Source: an uncultured Actinomycetes bacterium
GTDB lineage: Bacteria > Actinomycetota > Acidimicrobiia > Acidimicrobiales > Acidimicrobilacustridaceae
DNA length: 5,517 bases
Direction of reading: 5' to 3'
NCBI GenBank assembly: GCA_945957335.1
Contig: CAMFLJ010000262.1
Location: 1-5,517 of the forward strand
Under the pieces are notes generated by a model that was not told the DNA's origin, did no database searches, and worked only from the letters and a program-made list of their open reading frames with translations. This document shows positions 1 to 5,164 of the stretch, one piece after another. The first letter of the stretch is position 1, and the number at the start of each line of letters is the position of its first letter. The position numbers and the translations under genes were made by a program.

Positions 1-420
1 CACGCTGGCCGGCACCTTGCCGGCATGGGTGAAGCCGGCGCGCAGGTCCTCGTCGGTGGCGATCACCGCGGTGCCGTTGACCCGGATCGTCTCGCCCACG
101 CCGGGGATCAGGAACAGCAGCGCCACGCGCGGGTCGCGCACGATGTTGCGGAGGGTGTCGAGGCGGTTGTTCCCCCGGCGGTCGGGGATGGCGAGGGTGC
201 GCTCGTCGAGCACGCGCACCACCGGGGCGGGGTCGCCGCGGGGCGAGCAGTCGAGCCCCTCGGGGCCGGCGGTGCCGATGACGACGAACGGCGACGCCTC
301 GATGAAGGCCCGGTGCCAGTCGGAGACCTCGTCGACCTCCTTGGTGATCGACACGGGCATCGGCTCGCCGTACAGCGCGGCGAGCTGCTCCTCGGTGGTG
401 ACCAGCTCGGTGGGGCTCAC
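1..420 (-). CDS. PPOX-fold FMN-binding protein, DR2398/MSMEG_1061-like (partial, C-terminus off left edge)
   Basis: The 140 visible residues belong to the pyridoxamine 5'-phosphate oxidase-like split-barrel flavoproteins, most like the subfamily named after DR2398/MSMEG_1061. These soluble proteins bind FMN (or a related deazaflavin in some actinobacterial cousins); their substrates are mostly unknown, and pyridoxamine phosphate is not established for this subfamily. Visible hallmarks are an N-terminal helical lead (LAALYGEP, 13-20), SPFVVIGTAGPEGLDCSPRG (43-62), PDRRGNNRLDTLRNIVRDPR (79-98), expected to hold the flavin phosphate, and the strand FLIPGVGETIRVNG (103-116). Family members are usually about 200 residues, so some 60 are missing beyond base 1. 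I chose the GTG at 420 because the family start motif follows at once. An in-frame GTG at 471 would add 17 Arg/Gly-rich residues that look non-coding. Neither start has a good Shine-Dalgarno. The gene lies 82 bp downstream of the coiled-coil gene, same strand, so it may have its own promoter or be the tail of that transcript. Family is confident, substrate is not. Confidence 0.88.
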   Translation of the reverse strand, partial: MSPTELVTTEEQLAALYGEPMPVSITKEVDEVSDWHRAFIEASPFVVIGTAGPEGLDCSPRGDPAPVVRVLDERTLAIPDRRGNNRLDTLRNIVRDPRVALLFLIPGVGETIRVNGTAVIATDEDLRAGFTHAGKVPASV

Positions 421-436
421 GGGCCGACGGTACCGA

Positions 437-451
437 CCGCCGGTCCGGCGG
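437..451. repeat. 15-bp perfect palindrome upstream of the PPOX gene
   Basis: CCGCCGG-T-CCGGCGG is a perfect inverted repeat with 7-bp arms around a single T, ending 17 bp before the GTG start of the PPOX-fold gene. The 82-bp gap in which it sits (421-502) shows no clear -10/-35 pair and no T-run. As DNA it could be an operator. As RNA it could fold as a 5-bp stem with a 5-base loop near the ribosome binding region. GC-only palindromes of this size do arise by chance in DNA of this composition, so the regulatory reading is tentative. Confidence 0.3.
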
Positions 452-502
452 GCACCGTGGGTTTCGACCACGACGACCGACCGACGGCACGGGCGTCGGG
501 CG

Positions 503-1357
503 TCAGCCCTCCGGCAGCTCGGCCAGGCGGGCCCGGGCCTGCTCCACGCCGGCGGCGAGCGAGTCGCAACGGGCCGTCGCCTCCCCGACCCGCGCCCGGG
601 CCAGCGTCACCGCGTCCTGGGCCGCGCTCAGCTCGGCCTCGGCGTCGCGCAGCTCCTTCTCGCCCTGGTCGAGCGCCTTCTCGGCGGTGGCCAGCCGGGC
701 CTCGGCCGCCCGGCGCTGCTCCCGCTCGGCCTTGCGCCGGGCCTTCTCCTCGGCGGCCCAGTCGGGGTTCCCGACCGCGGCCTCGCCCGCTCCCACCCCC
801 TTCTTCCTCGTGCTCCCTGCCGAGCGGGAGGGGGCGGCCGGCCCGTCGTCGAAGGCCGTCCCGAAGCCGAAGCCGGCCGGCGCCGACAACGTGTCGACGA
901 GCGTGCCCCGCCGGAGGTCGGCGACCAGGGCGTCGTCGGCCAGCGCGGCCTCGAGCGTGGCCGACACCTCGGCCACCTTCGCCGGCCCCGCCTCTGCCGT
1001 GGCTGCGCCCGCCACCCCGGCCAGGAGCCGTCGGCGGTCGGTGGCCGCCGCCCGCAGCTCGGCGGCGTCGCCCCCGAGCAGGGTGGCCCGCTGGGCGTCG
1101 GCCAGCACCTCCGACGCGGTGATCAGGCGATCGACGTCGTCGGCCCGCTGCCGGGCCACGCGGTTGATGGCCGCGGCGACCACCGACGGCTTGCGCAGCT
1201 TGGCGACCTCACCCGCCAGCACCTTCTCGCCCTCGGCCTTCAACCGCTTCACCAGCGCGGCCCGCGCCGCCACGAACTCCGACGGCTCGACGCCGTACAG
1301 CTCGACCACGCCTTCGACGTCGAAGAGCTGGTCGCTGGGCGAGGAGGAGGCCATCAC
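503..1357 (-). CDS. Conserved actinobacterial coiled-coil protein of unknown function (LRKPS motif)
   Basis: This is a 284-residue soluble protein with no signal peptide or membrane segment. I recognise the N-terminal pattern from a widespread but uncharacterised actinobacterial family: LYGVEPSEFVAARAALVKRL (20-39) followed by KLRKPSVVAAAINRVARQ (53-70). Next come an Ala/Arg-rich helical stretch to about 150, a short RRGTLVDTLSAPAGFGFG element (149-166), and a basic, flexible linker (about 170-195, including TRKKG). From about 198 to 282 the protein is an uninterrupted Lys/Glu/Arg/Ala helix with heptad-like spacing, almost certainly a coiled coil. It holds a single Cys (264). No catalytic motif is visible; a structural, DNA-associated or oligomerising role is possible but unproven. 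The first two codons are GTG (1357) and ATG (1354); either may be the start, with only a weak GGGGG stretch upstream. It starts 24 bp after the membrane-protein gene stops, so the two are probably cotranscribed. Confidence 0.87.
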   Translation of the reverse strand: MMASSSPSDQLFDVEGVVELYGVEPSEFVAARAALVKRLKAEGEKVLAGEVAKLRKPSVVAAAINRVARQRADDVDRLITASEVLADAQRATLLGGDAAELRAAATDRRRLLAGVAGAATAEAGPAKVAEVSATLEAALADDALVADLRRGTLVDTLSAPAGFGFGTAFDDGPAAPSRSAGSTRKKGVGAGEAAVGNPDWAAEEKARRKAEREQRRAAEARLATAEKALDQGEKELRDAEAELSAAQDAVTLARARVGEATARCDSLAAGVEQARARLAELPEG

Positions 1358-1381
1358 CCCCAGCCTGCCCGGTCGGCCCGC

Positions 1382-2461
1382 TCAGGCGAGGTCAGCACCA
1401 GCCTCGGGCTCATCGCGCAGCACCTCGACGACCCCGGCGACGAGCAGAAGTGCCGCGGCCAGCACCGTCCACAGGAACTCCGGTCGGGGCGTCGCCTCGA
1501 AGGTCCCGTAGTCGTAGGCACCGTTGGGCTGCTCGACGCCCCAGAGCACGATCGGAACCACCAAGCTGGAGACCACCGACGCGACTCCGAGGGTGACCAA
1601 CGCCCATCCCGCAGCCCGCCGGGGCAACAGCCACGCGGCGAGCACCGCCAACACGGCAACCGCCACCCAGGCTGCGGCCTGCCCGACGATGAACCACGCA
1701 GGCGACTGGAACACACCGTGCCCGGCGATCTCCTCCGTCGTGCCGCCGGGCGGGGTGAACCGGTAGTCGAACCGGCTCGAGGCGTCACCGACGATGAGCA
1801 CCGCGAGGCTCACGAGCACGGCGACGCCCGTGAGGAGGCCCTGGCGGGTGGCGGCCAGGCGGGTGCCGCAGCGGCTCAGCAGCACGGCGGCCACGACCCC
1901 TGCGGAGAGCGAGCAGAGGACGCCCGTCACGAGGAGGAGCCAGCCCCACCCGATGGCGTCGTACCCGAACGACTCCGCGACGTTGCCGACCACCGACGCC
2001 GCCGCCAGCACGCCGGTGGCGGTGGCAGCCGCGGCGGCACTGGCCAGCGCTGCACGGGACCGGGCAGCGCTCACCGCCGCCCCCACGACGACGAGGAGCA
2101 GGCTGTGCCCCACGATGACCAGCACCGACCCCCGCATCTCGCGGAGTGCCAGGCCACCGTCGAAGTACGCCGGGAACAGGCTGGCCAGCTGCAGGAGCAC
2201 GGCGAGCGCGAGCATCACCCCGACGGCGCGGCGCAGGCCGGTGACCGACTCCTCGTCCCGCTCCCGCCGGAGGCGCGCCCGGCGGGTGGGGCGGTCCTCC
2301 ACCGGTCGATCCACGCCGACGGTCGGGTAGGGAGGCAGCCCGACGTGGCCGGACCAGGCAGGGCCGGCGGGCGCCGTCGGCGGGGCCCACGCCACCGTGC
2401 CGCACCACGGGCAGGCGGTCCCGGGTGGGGGCGCCGCCCGACCGCATCCGGCACACACCAT
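1382..2461 (-). CDS. Zn-ribbon polytopic membrane protein, function unknown
   Basis: This is a 359-residue protein with a cytosolic zinc ribbon fused to a multi-pass membrane domain. Four cysteines form two knuckles, C3-x2-C6 (VCAGCGR) and C17-x2-C20 (CPWCG), enough for one Zn ion. A Pro/Gly-rich linker (about 22-50) and a highly charged Arg/Glu stretch (about 55-75) follow. Eight hydrophobic segments lie at roughly 80-99, 112-132, 138-161, 170-194, 207-224, 255-279, 284-307 and 329-348, and the tail is short and acidic. The loop between segments 5 and 6 carries an Asp/Arg/Phe-rich patch (SRFDYRF). No transporter, enzyme or peptidase motif is apparent. The start is set by a GGAGG five bases before the ATG at 2461. 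A GTG at 2518 would add 19 residues, but that would place the zinc ribbon away from the N-terminus and leave this ribosome site unexplained. The gene probably leads a two-gene transcript with the coiled-coil gene downstream. Gene call sure, role unknown. Confidence 0.88.
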   Translation of the reverse strand: MVCAGCGRAAPPPGTACPWCGTVAWAPPTAPAGPAWSGHVGLPPYPTVGVDRPVEDRPTRRARLRRERDEESVTGLRRAVGVMLALAVLLQLASLFPAYFDGGLALREMRGSVLVIVGHSLLLVVVGAAVSAARSRAALASAAAAATATGVLAAASVVGNVAESFGYDAIGWGWLLLVTGVLCSLSAGVVAAVLLSRCGTRLAATRQGLLTGVAVLVSLAVLIVGDASSRFDYRFTPPGGTTEEIAGHGVFQSPAWFIVGQAAAWVAVAVLAVLAAWLLPRRAAGWALVTLGVASVVSSLVVPIVLWGVEQPNGAYDYGTFEATPRPEFLWTVLAAALLLVAGVVEVLRDEPEAGADLA

Positions 2462-2466
2462 GGGCA

Positions 2467-2471
2467 CCTCC
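2467..2471 (-). promoter_or_regulatory. Shine-Dalgarno fixing the membrane-protein start
   Basis: On the minus strand GGAGG is followed by TGCCC and then ATG (2461-2459), a five-base spacing. It is one of the best ribosome sites in the window and selects this ATG over the in-frame GTG at 2518. Confidence 0.8.
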
Positions 2472-2501
2472 GCCGCGCCGCTCGATCCGTCCGCCACGAC
2501 G

Positions 2502-2507
2502 ACCCTA
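2502..2507 (-). promoter_or_regulatory. Candidate -10 box for the membrane-protein gene
   Basis: TAGGGT on the minus strand fits TAnnnT and would place transcription start near 2495, about 34 bases before the ATG at 2461. No convincing -35 hexamer lies 16-18 bases upstream; the nearest region is CCGTCG at 2530-2525. This is a weak call, supported mainly by its position between the terminator-like hairpins and the gene. Confidence 0.25.
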
Positions 2508-2529
2508 CCGACGGGCACGCACGCCGACG

Positions 2530-2543
2530 GTGACCCGGCTCAC
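2530..2543. promoter_or_regulatory. Operator-like near-palindrome GTGAC-CCGG-CTCAC
   Basis: The 14 bases GTGACCCGGCTCAC form a zero-loop inverted repeat with one mismatched pair (C/C). They lie 69-82 bp upstream of the membrane-protein ATG, next to where a -35 box for the candidate -10 would lie. The GTGA/TCAC arms resemble half-sites of many dimeric helix-turn-helix regulators. No regulator gene is nearby to assign it to, and chance occurrence is possible. Confidence 0.28.
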
Positions 2544-2548
2544 GACGT

Positions 2549-2598
2549 GTTCTGGCATGCGTCCTGCACCCGTAGGGGTGCAGAACGCAGACCAGAAC
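2549..2598 (-). terminator. 50-base near-perfect hairpin after the thiolase/OB-fold operon
   Basis: The two 23-base arms pair at 20 positions around a 4-base loop. On the plus strand the left arm is GTTCTGG, two unpaired bases, TGCGT, one mismatch, CTGCACCC; then loop GTAG; the right arm is GGGTGCAG, mismatch, ACGCA, two unpaired bases, CCAGAAC. Read on the minus strand, it begins 19 bases beyond the TGA of the OB-fold gene (2620-2618) and ends 87 bases before the membrane-protein ATG. That is the position of a transcription terminator, but no U-run follows it on either strand, so it would be a U-tract-less actinobacterial type or act as an mRNA 3'-end stabiliser. Its length and symmetry would also suit a dispersed palindromic repeat. 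Confidence 0.6.
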
Positions 2599-2600
2599 GA

Positions 2601-2616
2601 GGGAGGCGACGCTCCC
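2601..2616 (-). terminator. Small hairpin between OB-fold stop codon and the large hairpin
   Basis: GGGAG and CTCCC pair across the loop GCGACG, ending one base before the TGA of the OB-fold gene on the minus strand. Two bases separate it from the 50-base hairpin, so the transcript end would carry two consecutive stem-loops. Probably part of the same termination or 3'-end protection structure; a 5-bp stem alone would be weak. Confidence 0.4.
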
Positions 2617-2617
2617 G

Positions 2618-3049
2618 TCAGGCGAGGCGGTGGCGCAGGAGGGTGAGGCCGTCGTCGCCGTGGTCGAACACCGGCTCGACGGGGGCGCCGACGCGCACCG
2701 CCTCGGGCTCCGCGCCGACGATCGTCGTGGTCAGGTGCACGCCTTCGGGCAGCTCGACCACGGCGATGATCTGGGGCACCTCGTCGGCGAAGGCCGGGAA
2801 CGTGGCCTGCGTCGCCACGCTGAAGGTGAAGATCACCCCGGCGCCCGACACCGTCCGCCACTCGAGCCGGTCGCCGAGGCAGTGGCTGCAGCGCGACCGC
2901 GGGTAGAAGACCCAGCCGTCGCAGTCGAGGCACTGCTGGATGCGCACCTGCTCCGCGGCCAGGCCGTCCCAGAACGGCTGGGTCGTCGGCGTCGGCAACG
3001 GCCGGGGCTTCTCGAGGCGCTTCTCGTCGAGGTTCGCGTCCGCGGTCAT
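2618..3049 (-). CDS. Zn-ribbon domain-containing OB-fold protein (DUF35), thiolase partner
   Basis: This 143-residue protein is of the DUF35 type, found throughout Bacteria and Archaea next to thiolase-fold enzymes. It has an N-terminal amphipathic segment (QPFWDGLAAEQVRIQQC, 24-40), then a rubredoxin-like zinc ribbon with C40-x2-C43 and C54-x2-C57 (CLDC, CSHC) around the family motif FYPRS (48-52). From about 60 to 140 a small OB-fold beta barrel follows (WRTVSGAGVIFTF, then PQIIAVVELPEGVHLTT). Known relatives bridge acyl-CoA enzymes: ChsH2's DUF35 domain binds Ltp2 in steroid side-chain cleavage, and archaeal members join HMG-CoA synthase to acetoacetyl-CoA thiolase. No catalysis is expected from it alone; it probably stabilises the thiolase-fold partner, binds CoA or channels an intermediate. 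Its ATG lies one base after the thiolase stop codon (TGA-G-ATG), implying translational coupling and matched stoichiometry. Length is normal for a stand-alone member. Family call is firm, the partner very likely, the pathway unknown. Confidence 0.93.
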   Translation of the reverse strand: MTADANLDEKRLEKPRPLPTPTTQPFWDGLAAEQVRIQQCLDCDGWVFYPRSRCSHCLGDRLEWRTVSGAGVIFTFSVATQATFPAFADEVPQIIAVVELPEGVHLTTTIVGAEPEAVRVGAPVEPVFDHGDDGLTLLRHRLA

Positions 3050-3050
3050 C

Positions 3051-4256
3051 TCAGGCCCCCTGCAGGACGAGGGCGGCCTGCTCGCTCATCACGCCACCGG
3101 TGCCGGTGACGTACGCGTTGTCGTGCCTGGCCAGCTGGCGCTCGCCGGCCCGGCCCTGCACCTGGCGGACGGCCTCGACGATGTGCGACATCCCACCGGC
3201 CAGGCCGGCCTGGCCGAAGCCGAGCTGCCCGCCGTGGGTGTTGCACGGGAAGTCGCCCTTGTACGACAGGTCGTGCTCGCGGACGAACGCCTGACCCTCG
3301 CCCCTGCCGCAGAACCCGCTGTCCTCGATGGAGAGCAGGGCGGTGATCGTGTAGCAGTCGTAGACCTGCACCATGTCCATGTCGGCCGGCGCCAGCCCCG
3401 ACATGGCGAACGCCGAGGCCGCCGCCGCACCGACGGGGGTGTGGGGCAGGTCGGGCGCGTAGGTGGGCGTCTTGTGGGTGAGCCGCTCGCCGAAGCCGGT
3501 GAGCGCCACCGGGCGGTGGTTGGTGCGCTTGGCCCGGTCGGCCGAGCACATCACCAGCGCGGCGCCGCCACCGGCGCACGGCATGACGATCTCGAGCATG
3601 CGCAGCGGCGTGGCGATCATCTTCGATGCGAGCACGTCGTCGACGGTGACGGGCTGGCCGAAGAAGACGGCGTCGGGGTTGGCGCAGGCGCTCACCCGCT
3701 GGTCGGCGGCGATCTTGGCCCGGGCCCGCTCGTCCCAGCCGTAGAGCTCGTGGTAGCGCTGGGCGTACATGGCGAAGCCGTTGTTCTGGGCGATGTTGCC
3801 GAACGGGATCTCGAACTCGGCCTGCGGCGAGCCCCACGCGCTGCTCGACGCGCCGAACAGGATGCGGTCGTCGAACGCCCGGGGCTTCGGCGAGGGCGGC
3901 ATCGGCGACGCGACCACGGCCATCACCACCACCTCGCACACGCCGAGCTCGATGGCCGCCGCCGCCCGCCACACCATGCCGGCCGGCGTGGCGCCACCGA
4001 GGTCGACGCGCTCGGCCAGGTTCACCGACCAGCCCATGTACTCGGCGATGGTCGCGGGCACGAAGAACGTCGACTCGAAGATGTCGCTGCCGCACACCAG
4101 CCCGTCGACCTCACGGCTGTCGATGCCCGCATCGGCCAGGGCGGCCGCGGCCATGTCGGCCCACTGCTCGAGGGTGAGCTTGGGCTGGCCGGTGAAGCGG
4201 CGCTCCGAGCGCTGCTGCGCGTAGCCGACGATCTGGGCGTCGCCCCTGAGTCCCAT
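3051..4256 (-). CDS. Thiolase-superfamily lipid-transfer protein (Ltp/SCP-x type), possibly an acyl-CoA aldolase/lyase
   Basis: This 401-residue cytosolic protein is full length for the SCP2-thiolase/Ltp branch of the thiolase superfamily, without an SCP2 domain. The first thiolase half spans about 7-240 and the second about 248-400. Family signs are IVGYAQQRS (9-17), EVDGLVCGSD (49-58), the MPCAGGGAALVMCSAD block (225-240), VQVYDCYTITALLSIEDSGFCGRGE (296-320), CNTHGGQLGFGQAG (338-351) and VTGTGGVMSEQAALVL (383-398). By eye, all three thiolase catalytic positions are changed: the nucleophilic Cys region reads DLGGATPAGM (85-94), the GHP histidine reads GQA (Q349), and the C-terminal CxGG reads TGTGG (384-388). 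Tyr299, Tyr302 and His341 remain near the expected pocket. The Ltp2 aldolase shows that such changes can go with retro-aldol cleavage of a CoA-linked side chain, so C-C lyase activity is a reasonable inference. Start is ATG 4256 with AGGAGG six bases upstream. First gene of an operon with its OB-fold partner; the substrate is unknown. Confidence 0.92.
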   Translation of the reverse strand: MGLRGDAQIVGYAQQRSERRFTGQPKLTLEQWADMAAAALADAGIDSREVDGLVCGSDIFESTFFVPATIAEYMGWSVNLAERVDLGGATPAGMVWRAAAAIELGVCEVVVMAVVASPMPPSPKPRAFDDRILFGASSSAWGSPQAEFEIPFGNIAQNNGFAMYAQRYHELYGWDERARAKIAADQRVSACANPDAVFFGQPVTVDDVLASKMIATPLRMLEIVMPCAGGGAALVMCSADRAKRTNHRPVALTGFGERLTHKTPTYAPDLPHTPVGAAAASAFAMSGLAPADMDMVQVYDCYTITALLSIEDSGFCGRGEGQAFVREHDLSYKGDFPCNTHGGQLGFGQAGLAGGMSHIVEAVRQVQGRAGERQLARHDNAYVTGTGGVMSEQAALVLQGA

Positions 4257-4262
4257 CGATGT

Positions 4263-4268
4263 CCTCCT
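4263..4268 (-). promoter_or_regulatory. Strong Shine-Dalgarno of the thiolase-fold gene
   Basis: AGGAGG on the minus strand is followed by ACATCG and the ATG at 4256. This optimal site confirms the start and suggests efficient translation of the operon. Confidence 0.8.
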
Positions 4269-4294
4269 GCGCCGGCACCGCGCCGGCCGACCGC

Positions 4295-4300
4295 ATCCTA
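4295..4300 (-). promoter_or_regulatory. Candidate -10 box of the thiolase/OB-fold operon
   Basis: TAGGAT on the minus strand matches four of six bases of TATAAT with the key TA...T positions kept. Transcription would begin near 4288, giving a leader of about 32 bases that includes the Shine-Dalgarno. No good TTGACA-like -35 lies at 17-18 bases (CCACCA occupies that place), so the promoter may be weak or activator-dependent. It overlaps the end of the palindrome at 4298-4314, as expected for a repressor site. Confidence 0.4.
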
Positions 4301-4314
4301 GAACAGGGTTCTAG
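4298..4314. promoter_or_regulatory. 17-bp perfect inverted repeat, candidate TetR-type operator
   Basis: CTAGAAC-AGG-GTTCTAG has perfect 7-bp arms around a three-base centre and is AT-rich compared with its surroundings. It lies about 50 bp upstream of the thiolase-fold start, between and partly overlapping the -10 region, so a bound repressor should block transcription. The arms resemble the TnnAAC...GTTnnA operator of KstR, the steroid-catabolism repressor of mycobacteria and rhodococci, but the centre here is three bases instead of two. A related TetR-family regulator responding to an acyl-CoA is the likeliest binder. No such regulator gene is in the window. Folding as a terminator for the upstream DUF2461 gene (stop at 4342) is the alternative, but there is no U-run. 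Confidence 0.5.
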
Positions 4315-4341
4315 TGGTGGTGGACGTCGACCGCGCCCGCC

Positions 4342-4971
4342 TCAGGCGGTGGCCTCCAGCCAGCCCATCAGCGGCAGCAGCTGGCGCCACACACCGGTGA
4401 TGCGGGCCTCGGCCTGGGCGGTGTGGAGCCACCTGCGCACCGGGAACGACGTCGCCGCGGCGATGTGCGGGAGGCGCAGCAGCTCGATGCGCGGGTGGTC
4501 GACGGGGTACCCCTTCGGGGCGGTCTTGAGGGCGCCTTCGCGCAGCATGCTCAGCCCCGCCGCCTCGAGGTCGGCCACCACCTGCTCGAGCTCTGGGCCG
4601 GTGCGGTCGTCCGCGATCGCCTCGCGCACCCGGGCGAGCCGGGCCCGCTCGGGCGCGTACAGGCCGCCACCCACCGACAGGCCGTCCCTGCCGAGGCGCA
4701 CGTACCAACCGGCGCCATCCGGTCGCCGGCTCATGGCGTAGACCTCGGTCTTGTACGGCGTCTTGTCCTTCGAGAAGCGGGTGTCGCGGTTGGGCCGCGA
4801 CACGCGCAGCTCGCCGAACTCGTCCATCACGTCGTCGATGAGGTCCTCGAACGGGCGCCGCACCGCGTCGTCGTAGGTGGACCGGTTCGCGTGGAACCAG
4901 TCCTTGGTGTTGTCGGCGGCGAGCCCGTCGAACCACTCGAGCGCCGCTGGGGGCCATCCGGTGAACTCCAC
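4342..4971 (-). CDS. DUF2461 family protein (TIGR02453-like)
   Basis: This 209-residue soluble protein is of the DUF2461 family, common in bacteria and some fungi, with no established biochemical function. Conserved blocks appear in order: FTGWPPAALEWFDGLAADNT (3-22), KDWFHANRSTYDD (23-35), the signature RDTRFSKDKTPYKTEVYA (62-79), the GGGLYAPERARLARVREAI block (101-119) and LKTAPKGYPVDHPRIELLRL (148-167). The C-terminal helix ends right after the last conserved region. The start I chose is GTG 4971, which puts the family's N-terminal motif at residue 2. It has GAGGG seven bases upstream and gives the usual family length of roughly 210-230. The frame stays open to an ATG at 5226, but those 85 extra residues are low-complexity Gly/Arg/Ala, resemble nothing in the family, and would overlap the divergent proline-rich gene. 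It is upstream of the thiolase operon on the same strand, but the 85-bp gap with its own promoter-like signals suggests separate transcription. Confidence 0.9.
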   Translation of the reverse strand: MEFTGWPPAALEWFDGLAADNTKDWFHANRSTYDDAVRRPFEDLIDDVMDEFGELRVSRPNRDTRFSKDKTPYKTEVYAMSRRPDGAGWYVRLGRDGLSVGGGLYAPERARLARVREAIADDRTGPELEQVVADLEAAGLSMLREGALKTAPKGYPVDHPRIELLRLPHIAAATSFPVRRWLHTAQAEARITGVWRQLLPLMGWLEATA

Positions 4972-5164
4972 GCCCGCACCCTCGCGCGGATCGCCGTGCA
5001 CCCGCCGCGGGACCGCCTCGCCACCCGCATCGCCACCTCCCGGCCCTTTCACCCGGGCAGCCCTCGGGTTTCGCTCGGCTTTCGGGCCGAAGGGGTCTCC
5101 TGTCCACGAGGCGACGGCTCCGGCCGCGCCGACCCACCCGTTCGTCGCTCCTCGAGGTTGCGCC
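4972..5164. other. Divergent intergenic region with short inverted repeats
   Basis: This gap separates the DUF2461 gene (minus) from the proline-rich gene (plus) and must hold promoters for both, but I see no clear -10/-35 pair on either strand. It does contain an 11-bp palindrome TTCGG-G-CCGAA (5081-5091) and, just before it, ACCCG (5051-5055) pairing with CGGGT (5065-5069). Plus-strand GAGG at 5154-5157, seven bases before the ATG at 5165, is the ribosome site of the proline-rich gene; minus-strand GAGGG at 4983-4979 serves DUF2461. The repeats could be operators or leader hairpins; evidence for function is slight. Confidence 0.4.

Noticed and set aside
2462..2518. N-terminal extension of the membrane protein from GTG 2518
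   Set aside because: The ATG at 2461 has an ideal GGAGG and puts the zinc knuckle at the N-terminus; the 19 extra residues lie over the region where the promoter should be.
17..2533. Very long plus-strand open frame (838 codons) opposite three minus-strand genes
   Set aside because: It is antisense to the PPOX, coiled-coil and membrane-protein genes, all of which have family motifs or clear start signals. Its product is Arg/Gly/Pro/His low complexity with no domain. Long antisense frames are expected in DNA this GC-rich.
3051..4256. Calling the thiolase-fold gene acetyl-CoA acetyltransferase (fadA/atoB) or ltp2
   Set aside because: The catalytic residues of acetyl-CoA acetyltransferase are missing, and similarity to ltp2 is at family level only with no steroid genes in view, so no gene symbol is justified.
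4271..4287. GCCGGC-ACCGC-GCCGGC repeat in the thiolase leader as a riboswitch or attenuator
   Set aside because: A single 6-bp GC stem made of a self-complementary hexamer is common by chance here. There is no aptamer-like structure and no U-run, and the leader is only about 32 bases.
2940..4301. Plus-strand open frame of 453 codons
   Set aside because: It is an antisense shadow of the thiolase-fold and OB-fold genes. The product is Arg/Gly/His-rich with no recognisable domain, and the real genes are on the other strand.
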